A DNA stretch of 64,000 nt, from assembly GCA_031555955.1 (NCBI GenBank), contig JAVBTY010000033.1, forward strand, positions 5,742 through 69,741, written 5' to 3'. The notes under the pieces are model-generated. The model was not told the DNA's origin. It searched no databases and saw only the letters and a list, made by a program, of their open reading frames with translations. Position 1 is the first letter of the stretch. Each line of letters begins with the position of its first letter. This document shows positions 1-8,043 of this stretch, one piece after another. Source of the stretch: Azoarcus sp031555955. GTDB lineage: Bacteria > Pseudomonadota > Gammaproteobacteria > Burkholderiales > Rhodocyclaceae. Made by a program: the position numbers and the translations under genes.

Positions 1-677
1 CCGACCGCACCGTCGCCAACATGGCGGATTTCGTCTGCGGCGCCAACGCCGACGGCTTCCACTACACCGGTGTCAACTGGGGCCGCGACCTGCCCGAGCC
101 TGATCTGGTCGCCGATCTGCGCAACGTTGTCGAGGGCGACCCCTCGCCCGACGGGCGCGGCGCGCTCTCTATCCAGCGCGGCATCGAAGTCGGCCATGTG
201 TTCTATCTCGGGGCCAAATATTCAAAGGCGATGAACGCCACCTTCCTCGACGAAGACGGCAAACCCAAACACTTCGAAATGGGCTGCTACGGCATCGGCA
301 TTACCCGCATCGTCGGCGCCGCCATCGAACAGAACTCCGACGCCCGCGGCATCATCTGGCCCGCCGCGATCGCGCCTTTCGGGGTCGTGATCTGTCCGGT
401 CGGCTGGGGCAAGTCCGAAGCCGTCCGTGCCGAAGCCGAAAAGCTTTACGCCACGCTCACCGCCGCAGGCATCGACGTCATTCTCGACGACCGCGACGAA
501 CGCCCCGGCGTGATGTTCGCCGACTGGGAGCTGACCGGCATTCCACACCGTGTAACCATTGGCGAGCGCGGCCTGAAGGAAGGCGCCGCCGAATACCAGG
601 GCCGACGGGATGCCGAAGCCACCCGGCTGCCGCTGGGCGAAATGGCGCAGCATGTCATTTCCCGTTCCCACACATGA
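1..677 (+). CDS. proS: Prolyl-tRNA synthetase, C-terminal part (5' end outside window)
   Basis: Class II aminoacyl-tRNA synthetase that charges tRNA-Pro in the cytoplasm. The frame is open from base 3, so the start lies upstream of the window. The visible part covers the end of the editing insertion, the class II motif 3 region (FEMGCYGIGITRIVGAAIEQ) and the C-terminal anticodon-binding domain (from about IAPFGVVICPVG to the end). The stop at 675-677 overlaps an ATGA that could serve as start of the next gene. The match to bacterial-type long ProS is unambiguous; only the N-terminal catalytic half is missing because of the window edge. Confidence 0.96.
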   Translation, partial: DRTVANMADFVCGANADGFHYTGVNWGRDLPEPDLVADLRNVVEGDPSPDGRGALSIQRGIEVGHVFYLGAKYSKAMNATFLDEDGKPKHFEMGCYGIGITRIVGAAIEQNSDARGIIWPAAIAPFGVVICPVGWGKSEAVRAEAEKLYATLTAAGIDVILDDRDERPGVMFADWELTGIPHRVTIGERGLKEGAAEYQGRRDAEATRLPLGEMAQHVISRSHT

Positions 678-700
678 CCCTTTCCGGTTATAAAGACGGC

Positions 701-1342
701 ATGTTTTTTCGCCCCTGCCTGATCCTCGCGGCCTTCTCCGTCCTCATTGGCTTCAGTGCCGCCGCGCTCGCAGGCGCACAGCAGTACGAACCCCTCGCCG
801 CCAGCGTGCGCGCGGCGCTGCATGAGGCGGTGAGCGACGCCGCCGCGCCCGGACTGCCGATTCCCGGCGAAGGGGAACGCGCCCAGTGGCTGGCGGAAAT
901 GTCCCGCAGGCTGGAAAAGCGCATCCCGGACAGCAGCTACCGCAGCGAACTGCTGACGAGCGTGCACTACGAAGCCACCCGGGCGGGGCTCGATCCGCAG
1001 CTCGTGCTCGGGCTCATCCAGGTCGAAAGCAATTTCCGCAAATACGCGATTTCCAGCGCCGGCGCGCGCGGCTTCATGCAGGTGATGCCGTTCTGGCTGC
1101 GGGTCATGGAGCGTCCGGACGACAACCTTTTTCATCTGCGCACCAACCTGCGCTACGGCTGCACCATCCTGCGCCATTATCTCGACATCGAAAAAGGCAA
1201 TCTTTTCAGGGCGCTGGGCCGCTACAACGGCAGCCTGGGCAAAGCGGCATACCCCAATCTTGTACGCACTGCCTGGGAACGCAACTGGGCATGGCGCCCC
1301 CCCCAGCTGGTCGCCGGTGCGCCCGGAGACAGAAAAGACTAA
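701..1342 (+). CDS. Lytic transglycosylase, SLT family, exported
   Basis: Predicted periplasmic murein-cleaving enzyme of the soluble lytic transglycosylase (SLT) fold, 213 aa. A signal peptide (MFFRPCLILAAFSVLIGFSA) is followed by a helical linker and the SLT core. The catalytic Glu sits in LIQVESNFRKYAISSAGARG, followed by the GFMQVMPF motif and the ALGRYNGS tail motif. An alternative start at 674 overlaps the proS stop as ATGA and adds nine residues; I prefer 701 because it gives a compact signal peptide. Neither start has a strong Shine-Dalgarno. Same strand as proS, so it may be co-transcribed. The exact subfamily is not assigned. Confidence 0.88.
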   Translation: MFFRPCLILAAFSVLIGFSAAALAGAQQYEPLAASVRAALHEAVSDAAAPGLPIPGEGERAQWLAEMSRRLEKRIPDSSYRSELLTSVHYEATRAGLDPQLVLGLIQVESNFRKYAISSAGARGFMQVMPFWLRVMERPDDNLFHLRTNLRYGCTILRHYLDIEKGNLFRALGRYNGSLGKAAYPNLVRTAWERNWAWRPPQLVAGAPGDRKD

Positions 1343-1365
1343 CCATCGCCAAGGATTTCCACCCC

Positions 1366-1728
1366 ATGGACCATCGCCTCTTCCGCCGCAGATCCATCGC
1401 CATCGATTTCCGTATCTATAACGCGGACTCAGGAGAATTCCTCGGCCGCATCGGAGATATTTCTCCGGGCGGGCTGCTTGTTTACGGCTCCCAGCCGCTT
1501 GGCGAAGAGAAAAAACTGCGGGTCCGCATCGATTATCCCGACAGCGCCGGACAGACCTGTTCCGCTTCTTTCGACGCACAGATCCAGTGGTCCAAAGTCG
1601 ACGTCAACCCCAGCCTGCACGCTACCGGGCTGCGTCTGGTCAATCTGGAACAGCCCGATGCCGCGGAAGCGCTTGCCGCCCTGCTCGACCGCTTCACCGT
1701 CGGGCCGAATCCGGAAACCGGTGACTGA
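1366..1728 (+). CDS. PilZ domain protein (c-di-GMP receptor candidate)
   Basis: A 120-aa stand-alone PilZ domain. The two c-di-GMP contact motifs are visible: the N-terminal RxxxR (R4 and R8 in RLFRRR) and D31-I-S33-P-G-G36, matching the D/NxSxxG consensus. The remainder is a beta-rich barrel. It lies 23 nt after the transglycosylase and converges on the stator gene motC, so a role in c-di-GMP control of motility is plausible by position only. The ATG at 1366 is the first Met that gives a normal PilZ N terminus; the open frame upstream is a shadow of the transglycosylase gene. Confidence 0.88.
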   Translation: MDHRLFRRRSIAIDFRIYNADSGEFLGRIGDISPGGLLVYGSQPLGEEKKLRVRIDYPDSAGQTCSASFDAQIQWSKVDVNPSLHATGLRLVNLEQPDAAEALAALLDRFTVGPNPETGD

Positions 1729-1755
1729 TCCGGGCAGCGCCCCCAGACCCGCGCG

Positions 1756-2496
1756 CTAGCCGGTGTAGCCCCGCATCCGGCCTTCGATTACGCGCGGATT
1801 GTCGCCGTTGCCGATGCAGATCAGCCCGTCGACAAACATTTCGCGCTGCACCGCCAGCGCACTGACGTGCGCCAGCAGCTTTTTGGCGATCGGCAAAAAT
1901 ACGAGGTTGGCCAGACCAACGCCGTAAATCGTCGCCACAAAGGCCACGGCGATACCCGAGCCGAGCCGGGCCGGATCGGTCAGGTTTTCCATGACGTGAA
2001 TCAGGCCCATCACCGCGCCGAGAATGCCGATCGTCGGCGCATAACCGCCCGCGCTCTCCCAGATTCTCGCGCCCTGCCTCATCCGCGCCTGCCAGGTATC
2101 GATTTCGACTTCCAGCACCTCGCGCACCCGCGCCGGATCAACGCCATCAATCAGCATCTGCAGCCCCCGGTGCATGAACGGCTCGGGCATCCTGTCCAGC
2201 TGCCCCTCCAGCGCCAGCAGACCCTCTTTGCGCGCAATCAGGCTCCACTCAACAACCTGCCTGATAACCGCCTCATTTTTTATCACAGGGGGAAAGAACA
2301 CCCACCTGGCCATGCGCATGCCGTCAAGAAAAACGCGCAGCGGGCTCTGCAGCATGACCGCGCCCAGCGTGCCGCCAATAACGATCGTGAACGCCGTGGG
2401 CTGGACCAGGGAGGAAATATGCCCTCCCTCCATCGCCTGCCCGAAAAGAATGGCCGCAATCCCAAGGGTCAGGCCAGCGAGACTGATACTGTCCAT
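1756..2496 (-). CDS. motC: Flagellar motor stator protein, MotA/PomA/MotC type
   Basis: Inner-membrane stator subunit of the flagellar motor, 246 aa, the usual length of PomA/MotC proteins. Four membrane segments are apparent: two at the N terminus (residues about 5-25 and 33-50) and two after the cytoplasmic loop (about 145-167 and 180-203). The conserved proline region APTIGILGAVMGLIHVM of segment 3 is present. It is last in the flhB-A-F-G-fliA series, where MotC-type genes are often found. No MotB/MotD-type gene follows; the next gene is the convergent PilZ gene, so the partner must be encoded elsewhere. Confidence 0.9.
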   Translation of the reverse strand: MDSISLAGLTLGIAAILFGQAMEGGHISSLVQPTAFTIVIGGTLGAVMLQSPLRVFLDGMRMARWVFFPPVIKNEAVIRQVVEWSLIARKEGLLALEGQLDRMPEPFMHRGLQMLIDGVDPARVREVLEVEIDTWQARMRQGARIWESAGGYAPTIGILGAVMGLIHVMENLTDPARLGSGIAVAFVATIYGVGLANLVFLPIAKKLLAHVSALAVQREMFVDGLICIGNGDNPRVIEGRMRGYTG

Positions 2497-2524
2497 GCGC
2501 GATTTACCAACGGGTTAAGCAGGA

Positions 2525-3298
2525 TCAGGCATCGGCCGGCGGTTTTTTCGGCGGACGGCCCCGGCGGGCCCCACCTTTGACAACCGCCCCCGTCCCCAGC
2601 ACATGTGCGCGCAGCCGCGCCACCGCCTGGCTGTGCAGCTGGCAGACGCGCGATTCGGTCACACCCAGCACTTCGCCGATTTCCCGCAGGTTCAGGTCTT
2701 CCTCGTAATACAGGCCCATCACCATCTGCTCGCGCTCCGGCAAGGCTTCGATGGCGCGGATCAGGTTCGAGCGCATGTCAGAGTTTTCGAGCAGATCCAG
2801 CGGATTCGAGCCATATTCACCCAGATGGCGCTCGAAATAATCCTCGCCCTCGCCATCGGTGAAGTCCTCGAAATACACCAGCTGATAACCGCGCGCCTCC
2901 TGCAGCATGCGCTGGTAATCGGGCAGCGGCACATCGAGTTCCGTCGCCAGTTCGGTTTCTGTCGGCTGGCGGCCGAACTGCTGCTCCAGCAGGTGAATGG
3001 CGCTTTCAATGCGCCGCATGTCGCGGCGCAGGCTGCGCGGCACCCAGTCGTTGTCGCGCAAGCCGTCGAGCATCGCTCCGCGTATGCGCTGCATGGCGTA
3101 GGTTTCGAACTGCGCGCCCAGCCCCTCCTCATAGCGGCCGATGGCGTCGAGCAGCCCCATCATGCCGTTCTGGATCAGGTCTTCCGGCTCCACGCTGGCG
3201 GGCAGTTTCGCCATCATCTGCCAGGCGATACGCTTCACCAGCGGAGCATAGGCCTCCACCAGGTGATCTTTATCCACATTGCCTTCAGCGTCGTACAT
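2525..3298 (-). CDS. fliA: RNA polymerase sigma-28 factor FliA
   Basis: Flagellar sigma factor for late (class 3/4) genes, 257 aa. Region 2 (VEPEDLIQNGMMGLLDAIGRYE, then FETYAMQRIRGAMLDGLRDNDWVPRS), region 3 and region 4 (LPEREQMVMGLYYEEDLNL, IGEVLGVTESRVCQLHSQA) all match FliA. The frame is open to 3433, but the ATG at 3298 (MYDAEGNVDK) aligns with the N terminus of known FliA proteins, while the 45 extra codons resemble nothing. The C terminus carries a basic tail (RRGRPPKKPPADA). It is followed 28 nt later by motC and preceded by flhG in the same direction. Confidence 0.95.
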   Translation of the reverse strand: MYDAEGNVDKDHLVEAYAPLVKRIAWQMMAKLPASVEPEDLIQNGMMGLLDAIGRYEEGLGAQFETYAMQRIRGAMLDGLRDNDWVPRSLRRDMRRIESAIHLLEQQFGRQPTETELATELDVPLPDYQRMLQEARGYQLVYFEDFTDGEGEDYFERHLGEYGSNPLDLLENSDMRSNLIRAIEALPEREQMVMGLYYEEDLNLREIGEVLGVTESRVCQLHSQAVARLRAHVLGTGAVVKGGARRGRPPKKPPADA

Positions 3299-3433
3299 CC
3301 ATGTGACCCGTTTTTTTCCGCGCCCTGTCCTGGACGGCAGAATGCCTTCTGCAGCCCCAAGGGAAGAAGGCCATTTTCCCGCACTGGCGGCTGTATTGCC
3401 AGCGCGATAGGGCGAACGCATTGAAGTACCCAT

Positions 3434-4237
3434 TTATTTAAGCGCCAGTGAGGAAGCAAAAGAGGGACGCCCGCCCAGTGCAGCCAGGCGGCGCAGGAAG
3501 GCCATTTCCGGTTCGCGCGGCGAGGAAGGCGTCACCGGCCGGCCCAGCGCGGCGGCAAGATCATCGCGCTCCACTTCGCCCAGCCAGGCCAGCGGCACGC
3601 CGACATGGCGGCGAACCAGCGAATCAAGGCTGGAGAAAAATGCCGCGGCCTCGTTCCGGCTGCGCGCGCGGGCGACCGCGACATGCATCGATCCCGCCCC
3701 CGCCGCAGCCAGCTGCTTGATGATCTGGTACGCCTCTTTTGCCCCGGATGCGCTCGCCTCGGCCACCAGCAGGCGGCGCGGGGCCGCATGCACAAACGGC
3801 GACGGGTCGCCCGCCGAACCCGGCGCGGCATGGATGAGCACAAAACCGGCATGGCGGTGCAGCACCTGCAGCGCTTCCACCAGACACGCGCGGCGGGCGT
3901 CGTCGAGCAGGGGCAGGGCAAGAGCGGCGGCGGCAGCCGGCACCCGCCCCATCAGTCCGGACACGGGCTGGAGCAGTTCGGCCAGGGTCAGACGCCCGTC
4001 GAACATCTGCAGCAGATCGTGGCCCGGCGGCAGACCGAGCGCGCCGGAAAGCGCATCGTCGCCAGCAGCCTCGTCGATCACCAGCACGCGGCCGGCAGGG
4101 CCGGCAAGCCGCCGGGCCGTGCAGATCGCGTTATCGGCGCGGTGCTGCCCACTGGCGTACAGCGCCACCACGGCCGGCGGCGTGCGCCGGAACAGCCGCC
4201 GCAGCCCGGCGGCTTGGTCTTCGCGTCCGTCGATCAT
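3434..4237 (-). CDS. flhG: FlhG/FleN-like protein with degenerate ATPase site
   Basis: A MinD-family regulator of flagellar number, placed immediately after flhF (one base between). The N-terminal DQAAGLR motif (residues 7-13), which in FlhG activates the FlhF GTPase, is intact. The MinD core is recognisable (RVLVIDEAAGDDALSGALGL and following), but the deviant Walker A loop GGKGGVGKT is replaced by ASGQHRADN, and the Walker B region reads VLIHAAPG where FlhG normally has LLIDTAAG. So it should not bind or hydrolyse ATP normally. The length (267 aa) is near that of FlhG. Function as an FlhF activator is inferred from the retained motif and context. Confidence 0.85.
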   Translation of the reverse strand: MIDGREDQAAGLRRLFRRTPPAVVALYASGQHRADNAICTARRLAGPAGRVLVIDEAAGDDALSGALGLPPGHDLLQMFDGRLTLAELLQPVSGLMGRVPAAAAALALPLLDDARRACLVEALQVLHRHAGFVLIHAAPGSAGDPSPFVHAAPRRLLVAEASASGAKEAYQIIKQLAAAGAGSMHVAVARARSRNEAAAFFSSLDSLVRRHVGVPLAWLGEVERDDLAAALGRPVTPSSPREPEMAFLRRLAALGGRPSFASSLALK

Positions 4238-4238
4238 G

Positions 4239-5759
4239 TCAGGCTCCCGTTCCCGCCGCCGACAGCATCAGTCCGGCGTCCTCATCGTGCAGCCGCCACG
4301 GCGACCCGGCCGCCTGCTCGCGCAGCGCCCGGTGCAGCAGATAGGCGCGATTGGGCAGGTGCAGGTCTTCCGGCACCCGCTGGCCGTTGGCCACATAGAA
4401 AACATCGAGATCGTGGCGTACGGCGACATCCATTGTCGATCCCAGCGAGGCCGCTTCATCCACCTTGGTGAAAATGACGCCTTCGAGGTCCGCGCCGGAG
4501 TAGGCGCGCACCACGTCATCCAGGGTGTCGCCACGGCTGGTGGCGTTGAGCAGCAGCAGACGGCGCACGCCTCCCGCTCCAGCGAGCATCGCTGCCTGTT
4601 CGGCCACGGCGCGGTCGCGCTGGCTCATGCCCATGGTATCGATCAGCACCATGTGCTTGCCGCGCAGTTCGGCCAGGGTCTGGCGCAGGTCGGCGGCATC
4701 ACGCACGGAAAACACCGGCACGCCAAGGATCCGGCCGTAGATGCGCAGCTGCTCCTGGGCGCCGATGCGGTAACCATCGGTGGTAATCAGCGCCAGCCGC
4801 CCGGCCCCATGCCGCACGACGCAGCGCGCGGCAAGCTTGGCCGTGGTGGTGGTTTTGCCCACGCCGGTGGGGCCAACCAGAGCGTAGACGCCGCCCCGGT
4901 CGATGATGTCATCGTCGCAGGAGCGGGCGCGCAGCATGCGGTCCAGCGCCTTGCGCACCGCGCCGCGCGCCTCATCGGGGGTAGCGTTCTCGCCCACCGC
5001 TTCGCCAAGACGGCGCGCCAGCGGGGCGGAAAATCCGGCTTCGAGCAGTTCGCCGACAACAATGGCGCGCGCCGGCGCATGCCGGTGCGTTTCGCCCCAG
5101 GCGAAACCGGCAAGCTGGCGTTCGATCATGCCGCGGATGCCGGTGAGTTCTTCCATCAGCCGGGTGTTGGCTTCCTGCAATGCACGCACGCGGGCGTCAT
5201 CCATATCGCCGCGCGGCGTTTCCCGCACCGGTTGCACGGTGGATTTTTCTGGCGCGGCGGCGGGCCGCTCTGTCCGGGCGAACGGCTGTACCGCTGGCGC
5301 GGGCTTTGCGGGCGGGGGCGTTTCTTCCGGATAGCCCCCGGCCTGCCACACACTGTTGCCGCGCGCGAGGTAATCGGGCGTTTCAATACGCGGCGGACTG
5401 AACGGGCGGACCGTTGCCGACGGCGCTTTCTGCACCGCCGCCGCGCGCGGTATCGCGCCAGCGGCCAGCCGGGACAGGCTGACGTGGAAATCAGCATCGT
5501 CGACCAGCGCGGCGGCGGCGGGTTTAATGGCGGACGACGTAAGGGCGGACGCAATGGCGGGAGCCGCTGGCGGCGCGGCCTCCACGGCGGGGCGGCGCGG
5601 CGTCTGAACGGCGCCGACGGCATCGGCGGGCAACGCCAGAATCTCGACCCCGCCCTCCACCGCCCGGTTGGACAGGACGATGGCTTCGGGACCGAGTTCT
5701 TCCTTGAGCGCGCGCAGGGCTTCCCGCGCGGTCTGGGCAAAATAGCGTTTCACGTTCAT
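4239..5759 (-). CDS. flhF: Flagellar biosynthesis GTPase FlhF
   Basis: SRP-type GTPase that sets the polar site of flagellum assembly, 506 aa. The N terminus (MNVKRYFAQTAREALRALKE) is typical of FlhF B-domains. A long Pro/Ala-rich low-complexity linker spans about residues 60-200, followed by the N domain and G domain. G1 is GPTGVGKTTTT at about 297, G3 is DTMGMSQRD and G4 is TKVDEAASLG. The start has a good Shine-Dalgarno (CCGGAGAAACGCC before ATG). It lies 146 nt after flhA and is followed by flhG with one intervening base, indicating translational coupling. Confidence 0.96.
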   Translation of the reverse strand: MNVKRYFAQTAREALRALKEELGPEAIVLSNRAVEGGVEILALPADAVGAVQTPRRPAVEAAPPAAPAIASALTSSAIKPAAAALVDDADFHVSLSRLAAGAIPRAAAVQKAPSATVRPFSPPRIETPDYLARGNSVWQAGGYPEETPPPAKPAPAVQPFARTERPAAAPEKSTVQPVRETPRGDMDDARVRALQEANTRLMEELTGIRGMIERQLAGFAWGETHRHAPARAIVVGELLEAGFSAPLARRLGEAVGENATPDEARGAVRKALDRMLRARSCDDDIIDRGGVYALVGPTGVGKTTTTAKLAARCVVRHGAGRLALITTDGYRIGAQEQLRIYGRILGVPVFSVRDAADLRQTLAELRGKHMVLIDTMGMSQRDRAVAEQAAMLAGAGGVRRLLLLNATSRGDTLDDVVRAYSGADLEGVIFTKVDEAASLGSTMDVAVRHDLDVFYVANGQRVPEDLHLPNRAYLLHRALREQAAGSPWRLHDEDAGLMLSAAGTGA

Positions 5760-5905
5760 GGCGTTTCTCCGGACAGCCCTGCTTTTCGCACAGGCTCGGC
5801 CTGATTATGACTAGCTGCCAGCTATTACCGTGGCAGGAATAAAGCGGGCTTTCCCCCCTAATTCCCGTCCTGTTCCCCGTGCCGGGAACATTCCCCCGCG
5901 CGTGC

Positions 5906-8026
5906 TCAGACCTGGGAGCCGACGATGGCGCTCACGCGGATGGTGCGCGACTCCGGCACTTCGGCGTTGGAGATCACCTTCAGCGCCGGTACCGCGCGGC
6001 GCAGGAAGCGCGACAGCAGCATGCGCAGCGGCCCCGGCACCAGCAGCACCGGCGGCAGGCCGATTTCTTCCTGGCGCTGGGCGATCTGCGCGGTCTGGCG
6101 CAGCAGCGTATCGGCCAGCCCCGGTTCGATCACACCGCCATCGCCGCTGCCCATGGCCTGCAGCAGGATGCGCTCCAGCCCCGGTTCGAGCGCCATCACA
6201 TGCACTTCGGAAGCGCCAGGGAACAGGCCCTGGATAATCGCGCGGCCCAGCGATTCGCGCGCCCGCGCGGTGAGTTCGGCCGGGTCCTGGGTGCGTGGCG
6301 CATGTTCGGCCAGCACTTCGATAATAGTGCGCATGTCGCGGATGTTGACGCCCTCTTCCAGCAGGTTCTGCAGCACGCGCTGGATGGCGGAAACACTGAG
6401 CAGCTTCGGCACCAGATCTTCGATGAGCTTGGGCGCGTCCTTGCCGATATGGTCGAGCAGCGCCTGCGTTTCCTGGCGGCCCAGCAGCTCGGCGGCATGG
6501 TGCAGGATGAGGTGATTGAGGTGGGTCGCCACCACCGTGCTCGCATCCACCACGGTGTAGCCCAGCGCATGGGCCTGTTCGCGGGTCGCGGCGTCGATCC
6601 AGTACGCGGGCAGGCCGAAGGCGGGATCTTTCGTTTCGCGCCCGCCGCTGAGCGGCCCGGAAACCCGGCCCGGATTAATCGCCAGAAACTGGCCCGGATA
6701 GGCCTCGCCGCTGCCGATTTCCACACCCTTGAGCGCCACGCGGTAGGCATTGGGCTTGAGTTCGAGGTTGTCGCGGATATGCACCGGCGCGGCCAGAAAG
6801 CCCACCTCCTGCGCGAACTTTTTGCGCAGCCCGCGGATGCGCTTGAGCAGTTCGCCATCCTGCGCCTTGTCCACCATCGGAATCAGCCGGTAGCCCACCT
6901 CCAGCCCGAGCACATCGACCGGCGCCACATCGTTCCAGCTCGCCTCCTGCGCCTCGGCGGCCTGCTGCGCCTGCTCCTCTGCGGCGGCTGCGGCCTTTGT
7001 GGCGGCGGGCGTCGCTGCCTCGCCAGGCCCCTGCGCGGTTTTTTCGTAACGTTTCCAGGCGAGCCAGCCGAAGGCCGAGGCCAGCGTGATAAATACGAGG
7101 TTGGGCATGCCGGGAATCAGCCCAAGCACGCCGATGATGCCGGCGGTCAGCGCCAGCACCTGCGGGTTGGAGAACACCTGTGCGATGACAAGCGTGCCCA
7201 CGTCGTCATCCTCGCCCACGCGGGACACCACCAGACCCGCCGCCACCGAGATGATCAGCGCGGGAATCTGCGCCACCAGGCCGTCACCGATCGTCAGCAG
7301 CGTGTAGGTGTGCGCTGCGTCGCTCACCGCCAGATCGTGCTGGATCACACCGACGAACAGCCCGCCGATCATGTTGATAAGCAGGATCAGCACGCCCGCC
7401 ACCGCGTCGCCGCGCACGAATTTCGACGCGCCGTCCATCGCGCCGTAGAACTCGGATTCCTGCGCCACTTCCTTGCGGCGGCGCTTGGCTTCCTTTTCGT
7501 CGACAAGCCCGGCATTAAGGTCGGCGTCGATCGCCATCTGCTTGCCCGGCATCGCATCGAGGGTAAAGCGCGCGCTCACCTCGGCGATACGGCCCGCGCC
7601 CTTGGTGATAACGACGAAGTTGATCAGCGTCAGGATCACGAACACGACGATGCCGACCGCGGTATTGCCGCCCACCAGGAAGTTGCCGAAAGCCTCGATC
7701 ACCTTGCCCGCCGCATCCGGCCCCGAGTGCCCGTGCAGCAGCACGACTCGGGTGGAGGCGACGTTGAGCGACAGGCGCAGCAGGGTCGTCACCAGCAGCA
7801 CGGTGGGGAACACTGAAAAATCCAGCGGTTTTTTCGAATACAGCGCCACCAGCATCACCATGACCGATACGGCGATGTTGAAGGTAAAGAACACGTCGAG
7901 CGCGAAGACCGGCAACGGCAGCACCATCATCGACAGGATCATGATGATGAGCAGCGGCGCGCCCAGCTGCCGGAGGTTGGCCGGTGAGGCGAGATCGCGC
8001 AGGTTCAGGGGCAGATTGGTAGCCAT
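5906..8026 (-). CDS. flhA: Flagellar type III export gate protein FlhA
   Basis: The large export-gate component of the flagellar type III secretion apparatus, 706 aa, normal length. The first about 330 residues hold eight membrane segments and the conserved FHIPEP-type region (VFPTVLLVTTLLRLSLNVAS; ARFTLDAMPGKQMAIDADL; GDGLVAQIPALIISVAAGL). A charged Ala/Glu-rich linker follows, then the cytoplasmic nonameric-ring domain (EVGYRLIPMVDKA onward) that docks chaperone-substrate complexes. It begins 17 nt after flhB. Confidence 0.97.
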   Translation of the reverse strand: MATNLPLNLRDLASPANLRQLGAPLLIIMILSMMVLPLPVFALDVFFTFNIAVSVMVMLVALYSKKPLDFSVFPTVLLVTTLLRLSLNVASTRVVLLHGHSGPDAAGKVIEAFGNFLVGGNTAVGIVVFVILTLINFVVITKGAGRIAEVSARFTLDAMPGKQMAIDADLNAGLVDEKEAKRRRKEVAQESEFYGAMDGASKFVRGDAVAGVLILLINMIGGLFVGVIQHDLAVSDAAHTYTLLTIGDGLVAQIPALIISVAAGLVVSRVGEDDDVGTLVIAQVFSNPQVLALTAGIIGVLGLIPGMPNLVFITLASAFGWLAWKRYEKTAQGPGEAATPAATKAAAAAEEQAQQAAEAQEASWNDVAPVDVLGLEVGYRLIPMVDKAQDGELLKRIRGLRKKFAQEVGFLAAPVHIRDNLELKPNAYRVALKGVEIGSGEAYPGQFLAINPGRVSGPLSGGRETKDPAFGLPAYWIDAATREQAHALGYTVVDASTVVATHLNHLILHHAAELLGRQETQALLDHIGKDAPKLIEDLVPKLLSVSAIQRVLQNLLEEGVNIRDMRTIIEVLAEHAPRTQDPAELTARARESLGRAIIQGLFPGASEVHVMALEPGLERILLQAMGSGDGGVIEPGLADTLLRQTAQIAQRQEEIGLPPVLLVPGPLRMLLSRFLRRAVPALKVISNAEVPESRTIRVSAIVGSQV

Positions 8027-8043
8027 CGTTCAGTAACCGGAAA

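Noticed and set aside
3717..5804. 695-aa open frame on the plus strand across flhG and flhF
   Set aside because: It is an antisense shadow of two well-supported genes in GC-rich DNA, with Arg/Ala/Gly-rich low-complexity translation and no domain.
5879..7816. 645-aa open frame on the plus strand opposite flhA
   Set aside because: His/Arg/Gln-rich translation with no family likeness, lying wholly antisense to flhA.
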